From positions 1-64,000 of the forward strand of contig JBEKCD010000011.1 of assembly GCA_050015055.1 (NCBI GenBank): 64,000 bases of DNA. Direction: 5' to 3'. The position numbers and the translations under genes were made by a program. The stretch comes from JBEKCD01 sp050015055. GTDB lineage: Archaea > Thermoproteota > Bathyarchaeia > Bathyarchaeales > Bathycorpusculaceae. Shown in pieces: positions 26,033-34,643 of the stretch. Each line of letters begins with the position of its first letter. The first letter of the stretch is position 1. A model generated the notes under the pieces. It had not been told where the DNA came from and searched no databases. It saw only the letters and a list, made by a program, of their open reading frames with translations.

Positions 26033-26455
26033 TCAGGGTTGCATCATACGGCGAGGCGGCATGTACTGTTGTCGTGTCTGGTCTGGGAATCTGGAGAAGT
26101 GTTCGTGAACCACTTTCCATCCTGAGTCTTGTTTCTTCAGGACAGATGTTACGCGCGAGGTTACTTCAAATGGCCTGTTTCTGATTTGTCCCTGATAATG
26201 TATGGTGAAAGTGGCGACAGCTGTGTCTCCGAAAACGTTTGCTTCAAAATCTTTCAACTCGTAACTGTAGTTGGAGAGAACCTTGAATGCGCTAAACTCG
26301 TTTTCCAGACCTTTTGCAGCATCCTGTCTTTCAAAGGGAGGCCAGTCATCAAACTTGCTGTAGCATTCATCAATGAGCGCTCTTACTGTAGCTTCATCTT
26401 TGTTCTTTATCCCGTCAAGCCTCTTGATTATGGTGTTCTTAACCTCGTCCTCCAT
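26033..26455 (-). CDS. SnoaL/NTF2-like protein
   Basis: A 140-residue alpha+beta cone-fold protein of the SnoaL/DUF4440 type: helix TIIKRLDGIKNKDEATVRAL, then strands VFGDTAVATFTIHYQGQI and SVLKKQDSGWKVVHEHFSRF. Members can be small-molecule enzymes or binding proteins; no substrate can be assigned. The Pro/Met/Arg tail is likely disordered. Confidence 0.85.
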   Translation of the reverse strand: MEDEVKNTIIKRLDGIKNKDEATVRALIDECYSKFDDWPPFERQDAAKGLENEFSAFKVLSNYSYELKDFEANVFGDTAVATFTIHYQGQIRNRPFEVTSRVTSVLKKQDSGWKVVHEHFSRFPDQTRQQYMPPRRMMQP

Positions 26456-26684
26456 GGAAGTGTTCTTAACTGCATTCTCTGGGGGGGACTCGACCTTAGT
26501 CTGGTCTTGAGGTGTTCCGGCTAGCTTATTTAGCGGCGTTGGCAGAGCCTCTCACTCTCTTCTATTTCTCCCTTTGAGTGTGAACATTCTGGCATTTGAT
26601 ATCCCCAGACACAATGGCTTATTCTTGTCTATTAGGTTTTCCAAAGGATGCGCGTTCCTCTTTTCTCTTTCTGTAAAAGAAGTA

Positions 26685-26773
26685 TGGCGCGGGGTGTGGG
26701 ATTTGAACCCACGCGGCCATTGCTGACCACAGACTTAGCAGGCCTGCCCCCTACCAGGCTAGGGCAACCCCGC
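26685..26773 (-). tRNA. tRNA-Ser (GCU)
   Basis: On the minus strand the 5' acceptor GCGGGGT pairs with ACCCCGC, followed by discriminator G and an encoded CCA. The D-arm contains TAGCCTGGTAGGG, the anticodon loop is CTGCTAA with anticodon GCT at 26737-26739, a long variable arm (TGGTCAGCAATGGCC region) marks a class II tRNA, and the T-arm is GTGGG-TTCAAAT-CCCAC. No intron. A TATA-like GCAAATAAAG lies about 45 bp upstream. Open frames across it are artefacts. Confidence 0.97.
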
Positions 26774-26941
26774 CCTTTTTTCCCTGACTGTGCAGTGTTT
26801 TCTACGTGTTTGTTCTTTATTTGCGTTTTCTGAAACACGGCATGCCAACCTCTTGGGACACGTACTCAAAGGTGGGGAGAGTTACTTCTTATTCTCGTCT
26901 ATGTTGATTACAGCAGTGGACCATGAATTCGGGGCGTGACC

Positions 26942-27630
26942 TCAGGCTAGAAGAACAGCTATTATGCCTGTTAGAAAGATGCCGTCGAACGTGCCTGCCC
27001 CTCCTATGCTTGCAACAGGTGCACCGAGTTTGGGAATACGGTTAAGATTAGATAGATCGGCACCTATGAGTGTTCCTAGCACACCTGACACGTAGGCAAT
27101 CACTCTTGGGGCGGCTGGAAGAAGAAGGTAGGCTGAGAGAGCAGCGACTAGGGGGGAATGAAGATTGGCGTACTGATGCCTACTCCCTTCACCGGTCTCG
27201 CAACGAGGTGGGTCACAAGAGCGACAACAGCAACCCCCATCAAGGCGTACAATATGACCGAGGGCACCTTCCACAACAGATAGGCTGAAACAACAGTGGG
27301 TATCAACGCTCCTCCAACGTTGACGGCTACCATTGTTGTCGTCTCGCCATATTCTACGTTTGGAATTCGATAGACAATGCCAAAGAAACTCACAAACTCC
27401 TCCCTTATCACTGGGATCTTTGTCTTCAGCTTCAAGATTGGGATGTTAATCCAGCTTCCAACGAAAGTGCCAACCAGAATCAAGGCAGTGATGATTGGAC
27501 TAAATCCAACATCCTCGAAGGCCGCTCCGATGACTCCTACAAAAATCAGACCTACCACTATGACAAGAATAAGCACCAAGACTGCGAACACCAAAGCATT
27601 GTGAGGAAAATAGACGGTTTTCCTACTCAT
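26942..27630 (-). CDS. DUF1614 membrane protein, frameshifted in a C-run
   Basis: The first frame encodes several membrane helices (VFAVLVLILVIVVGLIFVGV, IITALILVGTFVGSWI) and ends GISTPIFIPP at a stop. Adding one base in the six-base run 27151-27156 (CCCCCC on the coding strand) continues PLVAALSAYLLLPAAPRV into the frame with SGVLGTLIGADLSNL and SIGGAGTFDGIFLTG, the DUF1614 C-terminal signature. The whole protein would be about 230 residues. Start taken at 27630 (MSRKTVYFPHN), downstream of a TATA element at 27682-27691. Indel error or real mutation cannot be separated here. Confidence 0.85.
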
Positions 27631-27681
27631 AACCCGGTGGCTTTGCTTTTCACTTCTCAAGACCAAATCCTTGTTCTTGTG

Positions 27682-27691
27682 TATTAATATA
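27682..27691. promoter_or_regulatory. Bidirectional TATA-like element
   Basis: TATTAATATA reads nearly the same on both strands. It is suitably placed for the DUF1614 gene (minus) and for the plus-strand transcript that carries GAGGAGGTG and a small ORF at 27776. Confidence 0.35.
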
Positions 27692-27775
27692 GCGCTCTTC
27701 CCCCCGCTAAACTAGCGCACGCGAGGAGGTGCACGGCACAATGTTGTCACAGATCATAATCACCTTTTACATCTG

Positions 27776-27949
27776 ATGTCAGCAACTAAGGCGGGGGCCG
27801 AGAAAACATTACAATTGCAGATAACATTTAAACTTACAAACGAAGAGCAGGGAGGTCTACCAACGGACGAGTTTTTACTGAGGCATAGCCTCACACGCTC
27901 AGACATCACGGCTTTGGATATAATAAGCCTGACTGCATCTGAAGAGTAG
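27776..27949 (+). CDS. Possible 57-residue small protein
   Basis: ATG at 27776 opens MSATKAGAEKTLQLQITFKL and runs 57 codons, through LPTDEFLLRHSLTRSDITAL, to TAG. The peptide is acidic and non-repetitive. Its ATG overlaps the stop (TGATG) of an 11-codon frame at 27741 that has a good GGAGGTG ribosome site, so reinitiation from a leader peptide is conceivable. No family recognised. Confidence 0.4.
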   Translation: MSATKAGAEKTLQLQITFKLTNEEQGGLPTDEFLLRHSLTRSDITALDIISLTASEE

Positions 27950-28046
27950 CTTTCGAGAAAGCTGAACTAGAAAAACGGGAAACTGAACGCTCGTTAAGCG
28001 ATTTTTCTCAGAGCAGGATAGGTTTGAAAAAAAAGAAAGAGGTTGT

Positions 28047-28631
28047 TTAGCTGGTGGGTTGTATGTTGAAGGGTAGCACCGCGTATGCTTGCGTGTTTGT
28101 TGCGTTGAATGCTTCGTAGCCCAGCATTTCGTTGATGCTGAAGTTAGCGTTGCTGAACACGCTGCTCTCCAAGACTTCAATCGTCACGCTCTGGCCTGAA
28201 CTCGCGAATGTACCGTTGAAAAGCGTATTTCTGTCCACGACTTCGGTGCCCACTGTCCAGTCTTCAGGCAGCAAAACCCGGATCTGGCCCGAGCTAGTGT
28301 CCAAGATTAGCATGCCCTTCACCTCTGAGACCACTGTCCCCGAAACGTTCGCAAGCGTAGCGTTCTGCGATAACCCTTCGATCCACTGAAGACCGTTCGC
28401 TCGCATCTGTAGCATACCTCTCATATGACCCCCTGGCATCGTAACGTTGTCTGGACAAGTAACGTTATCAGATCCGAAAAAGGTCTGCATGTTCTGCATG
28501 CCCATCTGCTCATTAGCATTAGCCGTGACGCTATTCTGCGAGAACGCGTACGCGAAGGCTACAGCGCCCAAAGCTAAGAACGCAACCGCAGCTACAGCAG
28601 CTATCTTCAAAGTTTTCCTCATTTTTTTCAC
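28047..28631 (-). CDS. Secreted/cell-surface protein of unknown function
   Basis: A 194-residue protein with an N-terminal signal or anchor (KTLKIAAVAAVAFLALGAVA) and an extracellular part holding many N-glycosylation sequons (NVT, NAT, NGT, NFS, NVS). A beta-rich middle (NVSGTVVSEVKGMLILD) resembles an OB-like strand pattern but I cannot name a family. GTG at 28631 starts the frame with GAGGCGAT upstream. It lies ~30 bp downstream of copy A of the four-copy promoter block, the tightest promoter-gene spacing of the four. Confidence 0.75.
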   Translation of the reverse strand: MKKMRKTLKIAAVAAVAFLALGAVAFAYAFSQNSVTANANEQMGMQNMQTFFGSDNVTCPDNVTMPGGHMRGMLQMRANGLQWIEGLSQNATLANVSGTVVSEVKGMLILDTSSGQIRVLLPEDWTVGTEVVDRNTLFNGTFASSGQSVTIEVLESSVFSNANFSINEMLGYEAFNATNTQAYAVLPFNIQPTS

Positions 28632-29079
28632 ATCGCCTCACACGAACAGCAAAGCACGCGCTTATTAAACCGTTTTTCAGAATTAGACCCAACTCTATCC
28701 ATAATCCAAACATGCCGCGCTTTGCCAAGACAGAGAGAACCTGAAGACAATTTCAATGCCGAAATTCAGGCAGGCACGTTCAAAGACCATTGAACTACTG
28801 ATTCCAGTCCGTGTCTGTTCTTTGAGCAAATGACTGATTTAGAAGAGGAAGCCACTTTTAGGTTAAACCTCTAACCTCTTAATTGAAAAGCCTCGTGATT
28901 TGAAAACCCTCTTTTATTTCTTGAAAACACGCTTGTAAGCCAATACCACTGAAACCCTTATTGTCGCTTTTGTAAAGATTATCTGCCAAGATCAGCATGC
29001 ACATCCGCTTTCTTGTTGATCGGTACTCTGGTCTGGATGACGTTTGCGTGTGTGGCTAATCTTTGAATGCTCCACTTTC
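28632..29079. other. Intergenic region
   Basis: Apart from promoter copy A (28662-28707) I see no gene in this 448-bp stretch. It is AT-rich and contains a short imperfect repeat TTTAGGTTAAACCTCTAACC around 28858-28877. Confidence 0.4.
28662..28707 (-). promoter_or_regulatory. Four-copy promoter block, copy A
   Basis: On the minus strand: GGATTATGGATAGAGTTGGG, then TCTAATTCTGAAAAACGG, then TTTAATAA. The final octamer serves as TATA box 32-39 bp before the secreted-protein start at 28631. The upstream half is conserved in the other three copies, so it probably binds a regulator. Confidence 0.7.
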
Positions 29080-29253
29080 TCAAACGTTAGACGTGGTTCT
29101 TCTGGCGAGGTCATGCAGGTGTCTTTTCACGCGTACTCGACTGTGACAGTGAGGACACATTTGATTGCCTGAACTGTTGGATACTAAGGCTTTTTTAGAA
29201 ATCCAACGCTGGCAATGACTACAATATGCACTATTGTCGTACTTATTGTTCAT
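29080..29253 (-). CDS. Small zinc-ribbon protein (57 residues)
   Basis: ATG at 29253 (or the in-frame ATG at 29259) opens a 57-codon frame beginning MNNKYDNSAYCSHCQRWISK. CSHC and CPHCHSRVRVKRH form a two-pair zinc ribbon; the C-terminus is Arg/Lys-rich (LHDLARRTTS). It looks like a small nucleic-acid or ribosome-associated zinc protein. The gene stands just downstream of the HtrA gene's stop region and may be the operon's last member (24 bp gap). Confidence 0.7.
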   Translation of the reverse strand: MNNKYDNSAYCSHCQRWISKKALVSNSSGNQMCPHCHSRVRVKRHLHDLARRTTSNV

Positions 29254-29276
29254 TGTCATCGCCTGCTCAGAGCGGG

Positions 29277-30557
29277 CTACGCTGATGGTAGCGGTCGCGT
29301 TCCTAGCTTTACTGCGATGTTGATCGTTTGGTTGTTTCGAACGACTGTGACGTTTATCGTTTGGCCTGGTTGGGTGAGCTCTTCCAGATAGCTTGACAAT
29401 GCGTCTCCGTTCGTGATTCTTCTGCTGTTTATGGCTGTAATGATGTCTCCTTCTATTGTCACGTATGTTCCAGAACTGAGATCCAGGAATTGGGTCGTGC
29501 CCCCTCTGAGCCCGGCTGTGTTCGCCGGTCCGCCGCTCGTGACTTGAGAGATTAACCAGCCGTAGGTTACGTTTGTGTTCATAGCCTGTGCAGTGTCAAA
29601 GTCCACGTCTGATCCGCTTGCTCCCAGCCACGGATGATCATTGTACGAACCGTTTGCTATGAGGGACGGGGTTTCTCGCAGTATCGCGCTGGAAGGAATC
29701 GCCAGTCCCAAACCTTGAGCAGCTACTCCTTGGGAGGTGAGTGCAGTGTATGAGGTTATGCCGACGACTTCGCCTGCATAGTTTAAGAGTGGTCCTCCAG
29801 AGTTGCCCGGGTTTATGGGCGTCGTCGTCTGTATGCAGTCCGCAATGCTGTAGCTGGACCAAGACACTGAGACTGTTCGGCCCAGAGCGCTGACTATCCC
29901 AGAAGTCAATGATCCAGTGTATCCCAAGGGGTTGCCGACCGCGAACACGGGGTCGCCGACTTGCAGCGTCGATGAACTCGTGATATTCAACGGCTCGTAC
30001 TCGTTCTGTGGCGCTTTTGTTGAGAGTGTGGCGAGGTCTGCGTAGGGGTCTGTGCCGGTCACGTTGGCTGGGTAGGTGTTTCCGTCCGTGAACGTTACGG
30101 TAATGTTGACTGCGTCTTGAACAACGTGGTAGTTCGTGATGATGACAAACTGTCCTGTCATGTTTGAGACGAACCCTGAGCCTTCCACCCCTTCGTAGGA
30201 AGGATTACCAAAAAAGTCGTATCCTGCTACTATTATTCCTTGAACCATAACAATAGAGTCTTTGACCTGGTTGTACAACTGAGGCAGTGAAACGTTGTCT
30301 CCCAGAACATAGGTGACGTTTTCATACGTGGAGTTTGCGTAGGTTACGTTTCCTGAGGTTGAATTATTCGTTGACTGAATATCTGAAACCTCCTTTTCAA
30401 GGGTTGACACGTTGCTTTGGATACCACTGATTTGACTTGAAGTGTCAAAACTGCTTATCGCGTAGCCCAGTATTCCTCCTATAAGCAGGCATATGACGGC
30501 TGTTCCAATCAAAATCGTGGATAGACTACGTGTTTTTGGTTTTTCGGGTGATTCCAT
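29277..30557 (-). CDS. Membrane-anchored HtrA/DegP-like serine protease
   Basis: A 426-residue S1C protease with an N-terminal anchor (ILIGTAVICLLIGGILGYAI), a short coiled stalk (residues 40-65), a trypsin-like domain and one PDZ domain (about 310-420). The triad is His144 (TNYHVV), Asp174 (DPYADLA) and Ser253 (NPGNSGGPL). The catalytic domain faces outward and carries sequons. It would degrade or chaperone misfolded exported proteins. It starts 20 bp after the ABC ATPase gene in the operon that begins at promoter copy B. Confidence 0.94.
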   Translation of the reverse strand: MESPEKPKTRSLSTILIGTAVICLLIGGILGYAISSFDTSSQISGIQSNVSTLEKEVSDIQSTNNSTSGNVTYANSTYENVTYVLGDNVSLPQLYNQVKDSIVMVQGIIVAGYDFFGNPSYEGVEGSGFVSNMTGQFVIITNYHVVQDAVNITVTFTDGNTYPANVTGTDPYADLATLSTKAPQNEYEPLNITSSSTLQVGDPVFAVGNPLGYTGSLTSGIVSALGRTVSVSWSSYSIADCIQTTTPINPGNSGGPLLNYAGEVVGITSYTALTSQGVAAQGLGLAIPSSAILRETPSLIANGSYNDHPWLGASGSDVDFDTAQAMNTNVTYGWLISQVTSGGPANTAGLRGGTTQFLDLSSGTYVTIEGDIITAINSRRITNGDALSSYLEELTQPGQTINVTVVRNNQTINIAVKLGTRPLPSA

Positions 30558-30577
30558 CTACGCTTCTCCTTCATCAT

Positions 30578-31372
30578 TCACAGTCGTTTCTTGCAACTGG
30601 GACATCTTTCATCGTTAGGCTGAATCTTGCTTCCGCAGTAAGGACACATGAGCTTCTTCTTCACCAAATGAAGCCCCTGCTTCTCCTTCGCGATTCTTCC
30701 ATCTTTCAAAAGGAGCATTCTCTCGGTGTGGGAAGCTACTTGGCTGTCGTGCGAAACTATCACGATGGTTGTTCCTCGATTTATGTTTAGGTTCGCGAGG
30801 AGTCTGACAACTTCGTGCTTGTTTTCCGTGTCCAAGTTGCCGGTAGGTTCGTCCGCCAGGATTATCGCCGGGTCATTTGCCATGGCCCGTGCGATGGCCA
30901 CTCTTTGCTGTTCGCCAGCACTCAGCTTTTGCGGCCTGTGATCTTCTCTTCCAGACAGCCCCACGAGCTTCAACAGTTCGCGGGCTCTCTGTCTTCTCTC
31001 ATTCTTGGGTCTTTTTGTGGTTTCCATCGGCAGCTCGACGTTTTCGCAGGCGCTGAGGTATGGCAAGAGGTTGAAGGTCTGGAAGATGAAGCCAATTTTG
31101 TTTCTTCTTATCTTGTAAAGTTCACTTTCAGGCAGTTTTGAGACGTCAACGCCGTCGAGAACCACTTTTCCAGCGGTCGGTTTGTCAAGGCAGCCCAGAA
31201 CGTTTAGCAGTGTGGTCTTGCCTGAACCAGAGGGGCCCATGATGGCGATAAACTCACCCTTGTTCACCTGAAGATTGAGATCGGACAAGGCTCGCACTTC
31301 ACGCTTGCCCATCGTGTAGACTTTGGTAACTTTTTCAGTTTTCAGAACAGCTTCACTAACAGCTTCACTCAT
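30578..31372 (-). CDS. MacB/LolD-type ABC ATPase with C-terminal zinc ribbon
   Basis: A 264-residue ABC ATPase. Walker A is GPSGSGKT, the signature LSAGEQQRVAIARA, Walker B IILADEPTGNLD, H-loop IVIVSHDSQV, all typical of the MacB/LolD/FtsE class that powers mechanotransmission rather than transport through the membrane. The C-terminus adds CPYCGSKIQPNDERCPSCKK, a two-pair zinc ribbon not found in standard LolD. Its start overlaps the permease gene by 8 nt. Confidence 0.93.
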   Translation of the reverse strand: MSEAVSEAVLKTEKVTKVYTMGKREVRALSDLNLQVNKGEFIAIMGPSGSGKTTLLNVLGCLDKPTAGKVVLDGVDVSKLPESELYKIRRNKIGFIFQTFNLLPYLSACENVELPMETTKRPKNERRQRARELLKLVGLSGREDHRPQKLSAGEQQRVAIARAMANDPAIILADEPTGNLDTENKHEVVRLLANLNINRGTTIVIVSHDSQVASHTERMLLLKDGRIAKEKQGLHLVKKKLMCPYCGSKIQPNDERCPSCKKRL

Positions 31373-32816
31373 ACCTCATCGCCTCGGCAGGTCTTGTTCT
31401 TGAAGCTCTCCAAGCTGGGTACAGACTACCTACGGCTCCTAGGAGCACGGCCGCGCCAAGCGCAAGTAACATGATCGTTGGGGTTACAGCAGCTGACGCA
31501 GTTGATGACCCGACAGACGCTACTGCACTAAAGCCGCCTGTTCGAAAGCCCGTGCTTCCAGAACCAAATGTGTTAGAACCAAATGTGTTTACAGCTGGAA
31601 GTAGAATTCCTGATAGGATAGGGGCTCCAACAGTTGCTATGCCAATGCCTACTACGCCTGCCGCTAGACTTAAAATTACTCCTTCAAGCATGAACTGGCT
31701 CATGACGCTCCAGTTGCTGAATCCTATCGCTTTGAGTGTTCCTATCTCCTTCGTTCTTTCTCGCACTGTGTAGAGCATCACGAACAGGACGATGAGACTC
31801 GTTGCAGCGATTGCCACGATGATCTCTTGGATTGCAACCGATTGGGTCTGGGCCACGGTTGATTCGGCGTTGTTCAGAAGCTCGGTGTATCTTGTTTGTT
31901 CGCTCTCAAGGTTTGCCAAGCGATCCGCGTACGTGCTGACAGAAATCTCACGTGCATTGATCTCATTTGAATACATTGACTGTATCTGCGTGTTTATCGT
32001 GTCCACAACGGAGACATTCTCTGCATACACGTCAAGCCTGCTCACATTTCCTATTTCGTTGGTAATCGTTTGAGCATCAGTCAGATTCATGTACACTCCC
32101 CTCGTCTCAATAGCGTTTTGACCAGCCTCGTCATAGATTCCTACCACCGTGAAGCATGTGCCATTCAGCTCCACTTCGCTGCCCACTCCAACTCCGTAGT
32201 ACTCTGTAAGGTTAAGACTCATGAGAACAACGCCACTATCCCCTTCGCGTAGATTTCTCCCTGCTGTTATGTTTGTTGGCAGTACAGAGTATTCGTCGAT
32301 AAGCGAGGAATTCAGACAGACACCCGTAATCGTGTAGAGCGGTCTATACATGGTAAAATCTCCGCGCGGTGTAGTTATGGTCTCCTCGGTGGTCTCCGAG
32401 GATGATTTCACCAGGAACGGAACAACGTCCTGGACGCCAGTAATGGAACTAATGCTGTCAACAACGGATTCATTCATATAGAATTCTTCTTGTTGTGTGA
32501 ACGAGAAGTCGGATCGGTTCATGCCTGATGGGGGGAAGCCAGACATGCCTGAGGGCGGACTGGAAAACATGCTTCCCGTCGACGTTGAGCATTCTATCAG
32601 CGTAGTACTCTGGTTGATTTGCTGTTCCGTATCGATGATGGTGCTGTTTAAATTCTGTGTCAAGTTCTGCGTGGACTTTTGGTTTGCAACCACGCCAGCA
32701 GGAATAGATATCATTATTGCCAAGGAAAAACTCAAGGCAACGATTACTAACAATGCCCTTATCTTCCTTCTTGAAATGTTCCTTATCGCTCTTGTAAAGG
32801 CACCCAAACTTATCAC
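31365..32816 (-). CDS. FtsX/MacB-type ABC permease
   Basis: A 483-residue permease with the MacB layout: N-terminal helix (IRNISRRKIRALLVIVALSF), a ~280-residue extracellular domain with many sequons, and three C-terminal helices including VRERTKEIGTLKAIGFSNWS, the FtsX signature. It partners with the downstream ATPase. Start is GTG at 32816, overlapping the stop of a 41-codon ORF (GTGA). A Gly/Ser/Phe-rich segment (NTFGSNTFGSGSTGFRTGGF) interrupts the last two helices. Confidence 0.92.
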   Translation of the reverse strand: MISLGAFTRAIRNISRRKIRALLVIVALSFSLAIMISIPAGVVANQKSTQNLTQNLNSTIIDTEQQINQSTTLIECSTSTGSMFSSPPSGMSGFPPSGMNRSDFSFTQQEEFYMNESVVDSISSITGVQDVVPFLVKSSSETTEETITTPRGDFTMYRPLYTITGVCLNSSLIDEYSVLPTNITAGRNLREGDSGVVLMSLNLTEYYGVGVGSEVELNGTCFTVVGIYDEAGQNAIETRGVYMNLTDAQTITNEIGNVSRLDVYAENVSVVDTINTQIQSMYSNEINAREISVSTYADRLANLESEQTRYTELLNNAESTVAQTQSVAIQEIIVAIAATSLIVLFVMLYTVRERTKEIGTLKAIGFSNWSVMSQFMLEGVILSLAAGVVGIGIATVGAPILSGILLPAVNTFGSNTFGSGSTGFRTGGFSAVASVGSSTASAAVTPTIMLLALGAAVLLGAVGSLYPAWRASRTRPAEAMRYE

Positions 32817-32938
32817 CGTTCCAAGTGTTCCATATTCAATTCAATGAAGCGAGGAGCGGCAGCAATGATGAACCCAGATATTATATTATATCGTCCGTCG
32901 CCAAGGTCCTTCACGTCTTTCACAGCTGCCATCTCCAT
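32813..32938 (-). CDS. Possible 41-residue small protein heading the ABC/HtrA operon
   Basis: ATG at 32938 opens MEMAAVKDVKDLGDGRYNII and ends PRFIELNMEHLER at a TGA that overlaps the permease GTG start. It lies about 12 nt downstream of the transcription start expected from promoter copy B, with an AAGGTGAA site upstream. Coupling to the permease and the non-random composition suggest a real small gene. No family recognised. Confidence 0.5.
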   Translation of the reverse strand: MEMAAVKDVKDLGDGRYNIISGFIIAAAPRFIELNMEHLER

Positions 32939-32972
32939 GCCTACTGACAATTCACCTTGAAAGAACAGGGTG

Positions 32973-33018
32973 TTATTAAACTGTTTTTCAGAATTGCACC
33001 AGATTCTTTTCCTAATTC
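32973..33018 (-). promoter_or_regulatory. Four-copy promoter block, copy B
   Basis: On the minus strand: GAATTAGGAAAAGAATCTGG, TGCAATTCTGAAAAACAG, TTTAATAA. It precedes the 41-codon ORF, permease, ABC ATPase and HtrA genes, which appear to form one operon. Confidence 0.7.
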
Positions 33019-33166
33019 AACGTCCTGCCTCATCATCGACGAATGGATACCGCCGTCCTGTTCGTGAAAAGACTTATGTACATGGTCTAGCCTGCGGATG
33101 CGAAACGCACAGACTCATTCGTATGCGACTGCCAATCACAGAAGCATCTAGGGTTTTCTCGGTTCA

Positions 33167-33985
33167 TTATGAAGCTTTGATCCGCTGCGAGAGTCTTGTG
33201 GTGATGTGTGGAACAAGCTTTTCCACTAGAAGGAAGGCGCATGTTGCGTAGATGATTCCGCCTATTATGTCTATTACGTAGTGCTCTCCAAGATAGACCG
33301 CGCTGAACCACACGCCTGCAGGGAACACGAGGATGGGTAAAGCTCGTGTTTTCTTGATTTTCAGGGCGAAGAGTGAAATCAGCCATGGATACATTGCGTG
33401 AAGGCTCGGAAACGCCGCAAACGGGTCTGCTGAGATGTAATCGAAAATGGTGCGGAAGAAGGGAATGCCTACGTTGCTGTCCACTTGGAACAGAATTCGT
33501 GTAACGGTACCGGCTCCATACACTTGATTAACTCCATACCATGGGGGTGCGACTGGATAAACAAGAAACGTTACCAAGGCGCTGTAGGTGCCTATTGCAA
33601 GGGCGAGAGTGTATTTTCGGAAGTTTTTGGGACTGTACTTCCACAGTACGAAGGCAAAAACCGTTGGAGCCACAAAATGGAGAGAATAGAAGAAGGCTCC
33701 AAGATAGTCCAGAAATGGACTCCTAACGAGCTGTTGAAGGACTAGCGTTGGGATAGAACCGAACAGTCGCAAGTCCGCCATGATAGGCTCCTGGACGTGC
33801 ACAAGCTTCGGTAGGCCGCCAACAATTCCGTACATTGCTTCAAAAGACAAGAAAATAAAGACAAACGGGCCCCAGTCCCCGATGAAACGGCGAGTCGTCT
33901 TGTTGTATGCGGCGTATATGAAAAAACATAGGGCTATGAACTCAGGTCCTGGAAGTATCTTGTATACTAGGCAGAAGACACACAA
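33167..33985 (-). CDS. PAP2-superfamily membrane phosphatase/phosphotransferase
   Basis: A 272-residue protein with about six membrane helices and the PAP2 motifs AAFPSLHAMYP and YLGEHYVIDIIGG (two catalytic His residues), of the AUR1/inositol-phosphotransferase-like subgroup. It likely acts on lipid phosphates or phosphoinositol lipids. The start is unclear: TTG at 33985 cuts through a membrane segment, while the frame stays open upstream to about 34200 with no ATG, reading RLLGVVFPSVYLAILCVF across the junction. A non-standard start or an indel upstream is possible. Confidence 0.85.
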   Translation of the reverse strand: MCVFCLVYKILPGPEFIALCFFIYAAYNKTTRRFIGDWGPFVFIFLSFEAMYGIVGGLPKLVHVQEPIMADLRLFGSIPTLVLQQLVRSPFLDYLGAFFYSLHFVAPTVFAFVLWKYSPKNFRKYTLALAIGTYSALVTFLVYPVAPPWYGVNQVYGAGTVTRILFQVDSNVGIPFFRTIFDYISADPFAAFPSLHAMYPWLISLFALKIKKTRALPILVFPAGVWFSAVYLGEHYVIDIIGGIIYATCAFLLVEKLVPHITTRLSQRIKAS

Positions 33986-34193
33986 TATCGCTAGGTAAAC
34001 ACTTGGAAAAACAACTCCTAAAAGGCGTGAATAGCGATAGTCGAGTTTCCTTTCGGGTTTTGACGCATTTTCTTCTTCCGTATCATTCCCTGCTGGCTGT
34101 AGGCGATAGCTAAAGATTGGGGTTGCGACTAAAAGTTTTTCCGTTCGCGTTTCCAGTCGTACATTACCACGCGCAACACGAAGTGCGCAAATG

Positions 34194-34448
34194 CTACATC
34201 TCGTTTGAGCTCTGACACGCGTGGGAATCTTCTATCCTGTAGAGCCTAAGGACGGATTGCAAATCTTTCGCTGAGTGCAGAAAAGTTATGACTCTGAACA
34301 TACGAACCGCATCTTTCAAGGCTCTGCCGACTTCCAAACTGGCCGTTTGGAAGAAACGTGTTGCCCATTCCACCACACAGAGATGAAACGTTGAGACTTT
34401 GCTGATTATAGCGCCTGAAAACGAGTCTTGCATTCTGCTCTTATCCAT
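34194..34448 (-). CDS. Hypothetical small protein (84 residues)
   Basis: ATG at 34448, with GGAGAGGAG directly upstream, opens MDKSRMQDSFSGAIISKVST and runs 84 codons. It is helical with no recognised domain. It follows promoter copy C by about 200 nt and precedes the PAP2 gene on the same strand. Real expression is plausible from the ribosome site; the protein itself looks unremarkable. Confidence 0.45.
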   Translation of the reverse strand: MDKSRMQDSFSGAIISKVSTFHLCVVEWATRFFQTASLEVGRALKDAVRMFRVITFLHSAKDLQSVLRLYRIEDSHACQSSNEM

Positions 34449-34562
34449 TTTTCTCCTCTCCTTCACGGTTCTCTTGTCTATTCCCCTTTGGTTCTCGTTA
34501 GGGTCCAGAACAGCCGGAGGAAAATGGGGAGAGAGACAAAAAAAGAACCTTCAGCTTTTCTG

Positions 34563-34626
34563 GACCTTTGCGAGTCCCTTTTTTGGAGAATAGGGTGTTG
34601 TAGACTTTTTCTCAACCTCCAAGCGT
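34563..34626 (-). ncRNA. Conserved leader segment shared with copy D
   Basis: The minus strand reads TTGGAGGTTGAGAAAAAGTC followed by TACAACACCC, then weaker similarity. The leader after copy D (about 62285-62350) reads TTGGAGGTCGAGAAAAAGTC, TGCAAAACCC at a similar distance. It could be a structured leader RNA or encode a short leader peptide; a TTG-started frame of about 20 codons begins identically in both (EVEKKS). Confidence 0.4.
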
Positions 34627-34643
34627 CCATGTTAGTGCGTTCG

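Noticed and set aside
26632..26838. Open frames across the tRNA
   Set aside because: The region is a complete tRNA-Ser; the peptides have no family features.
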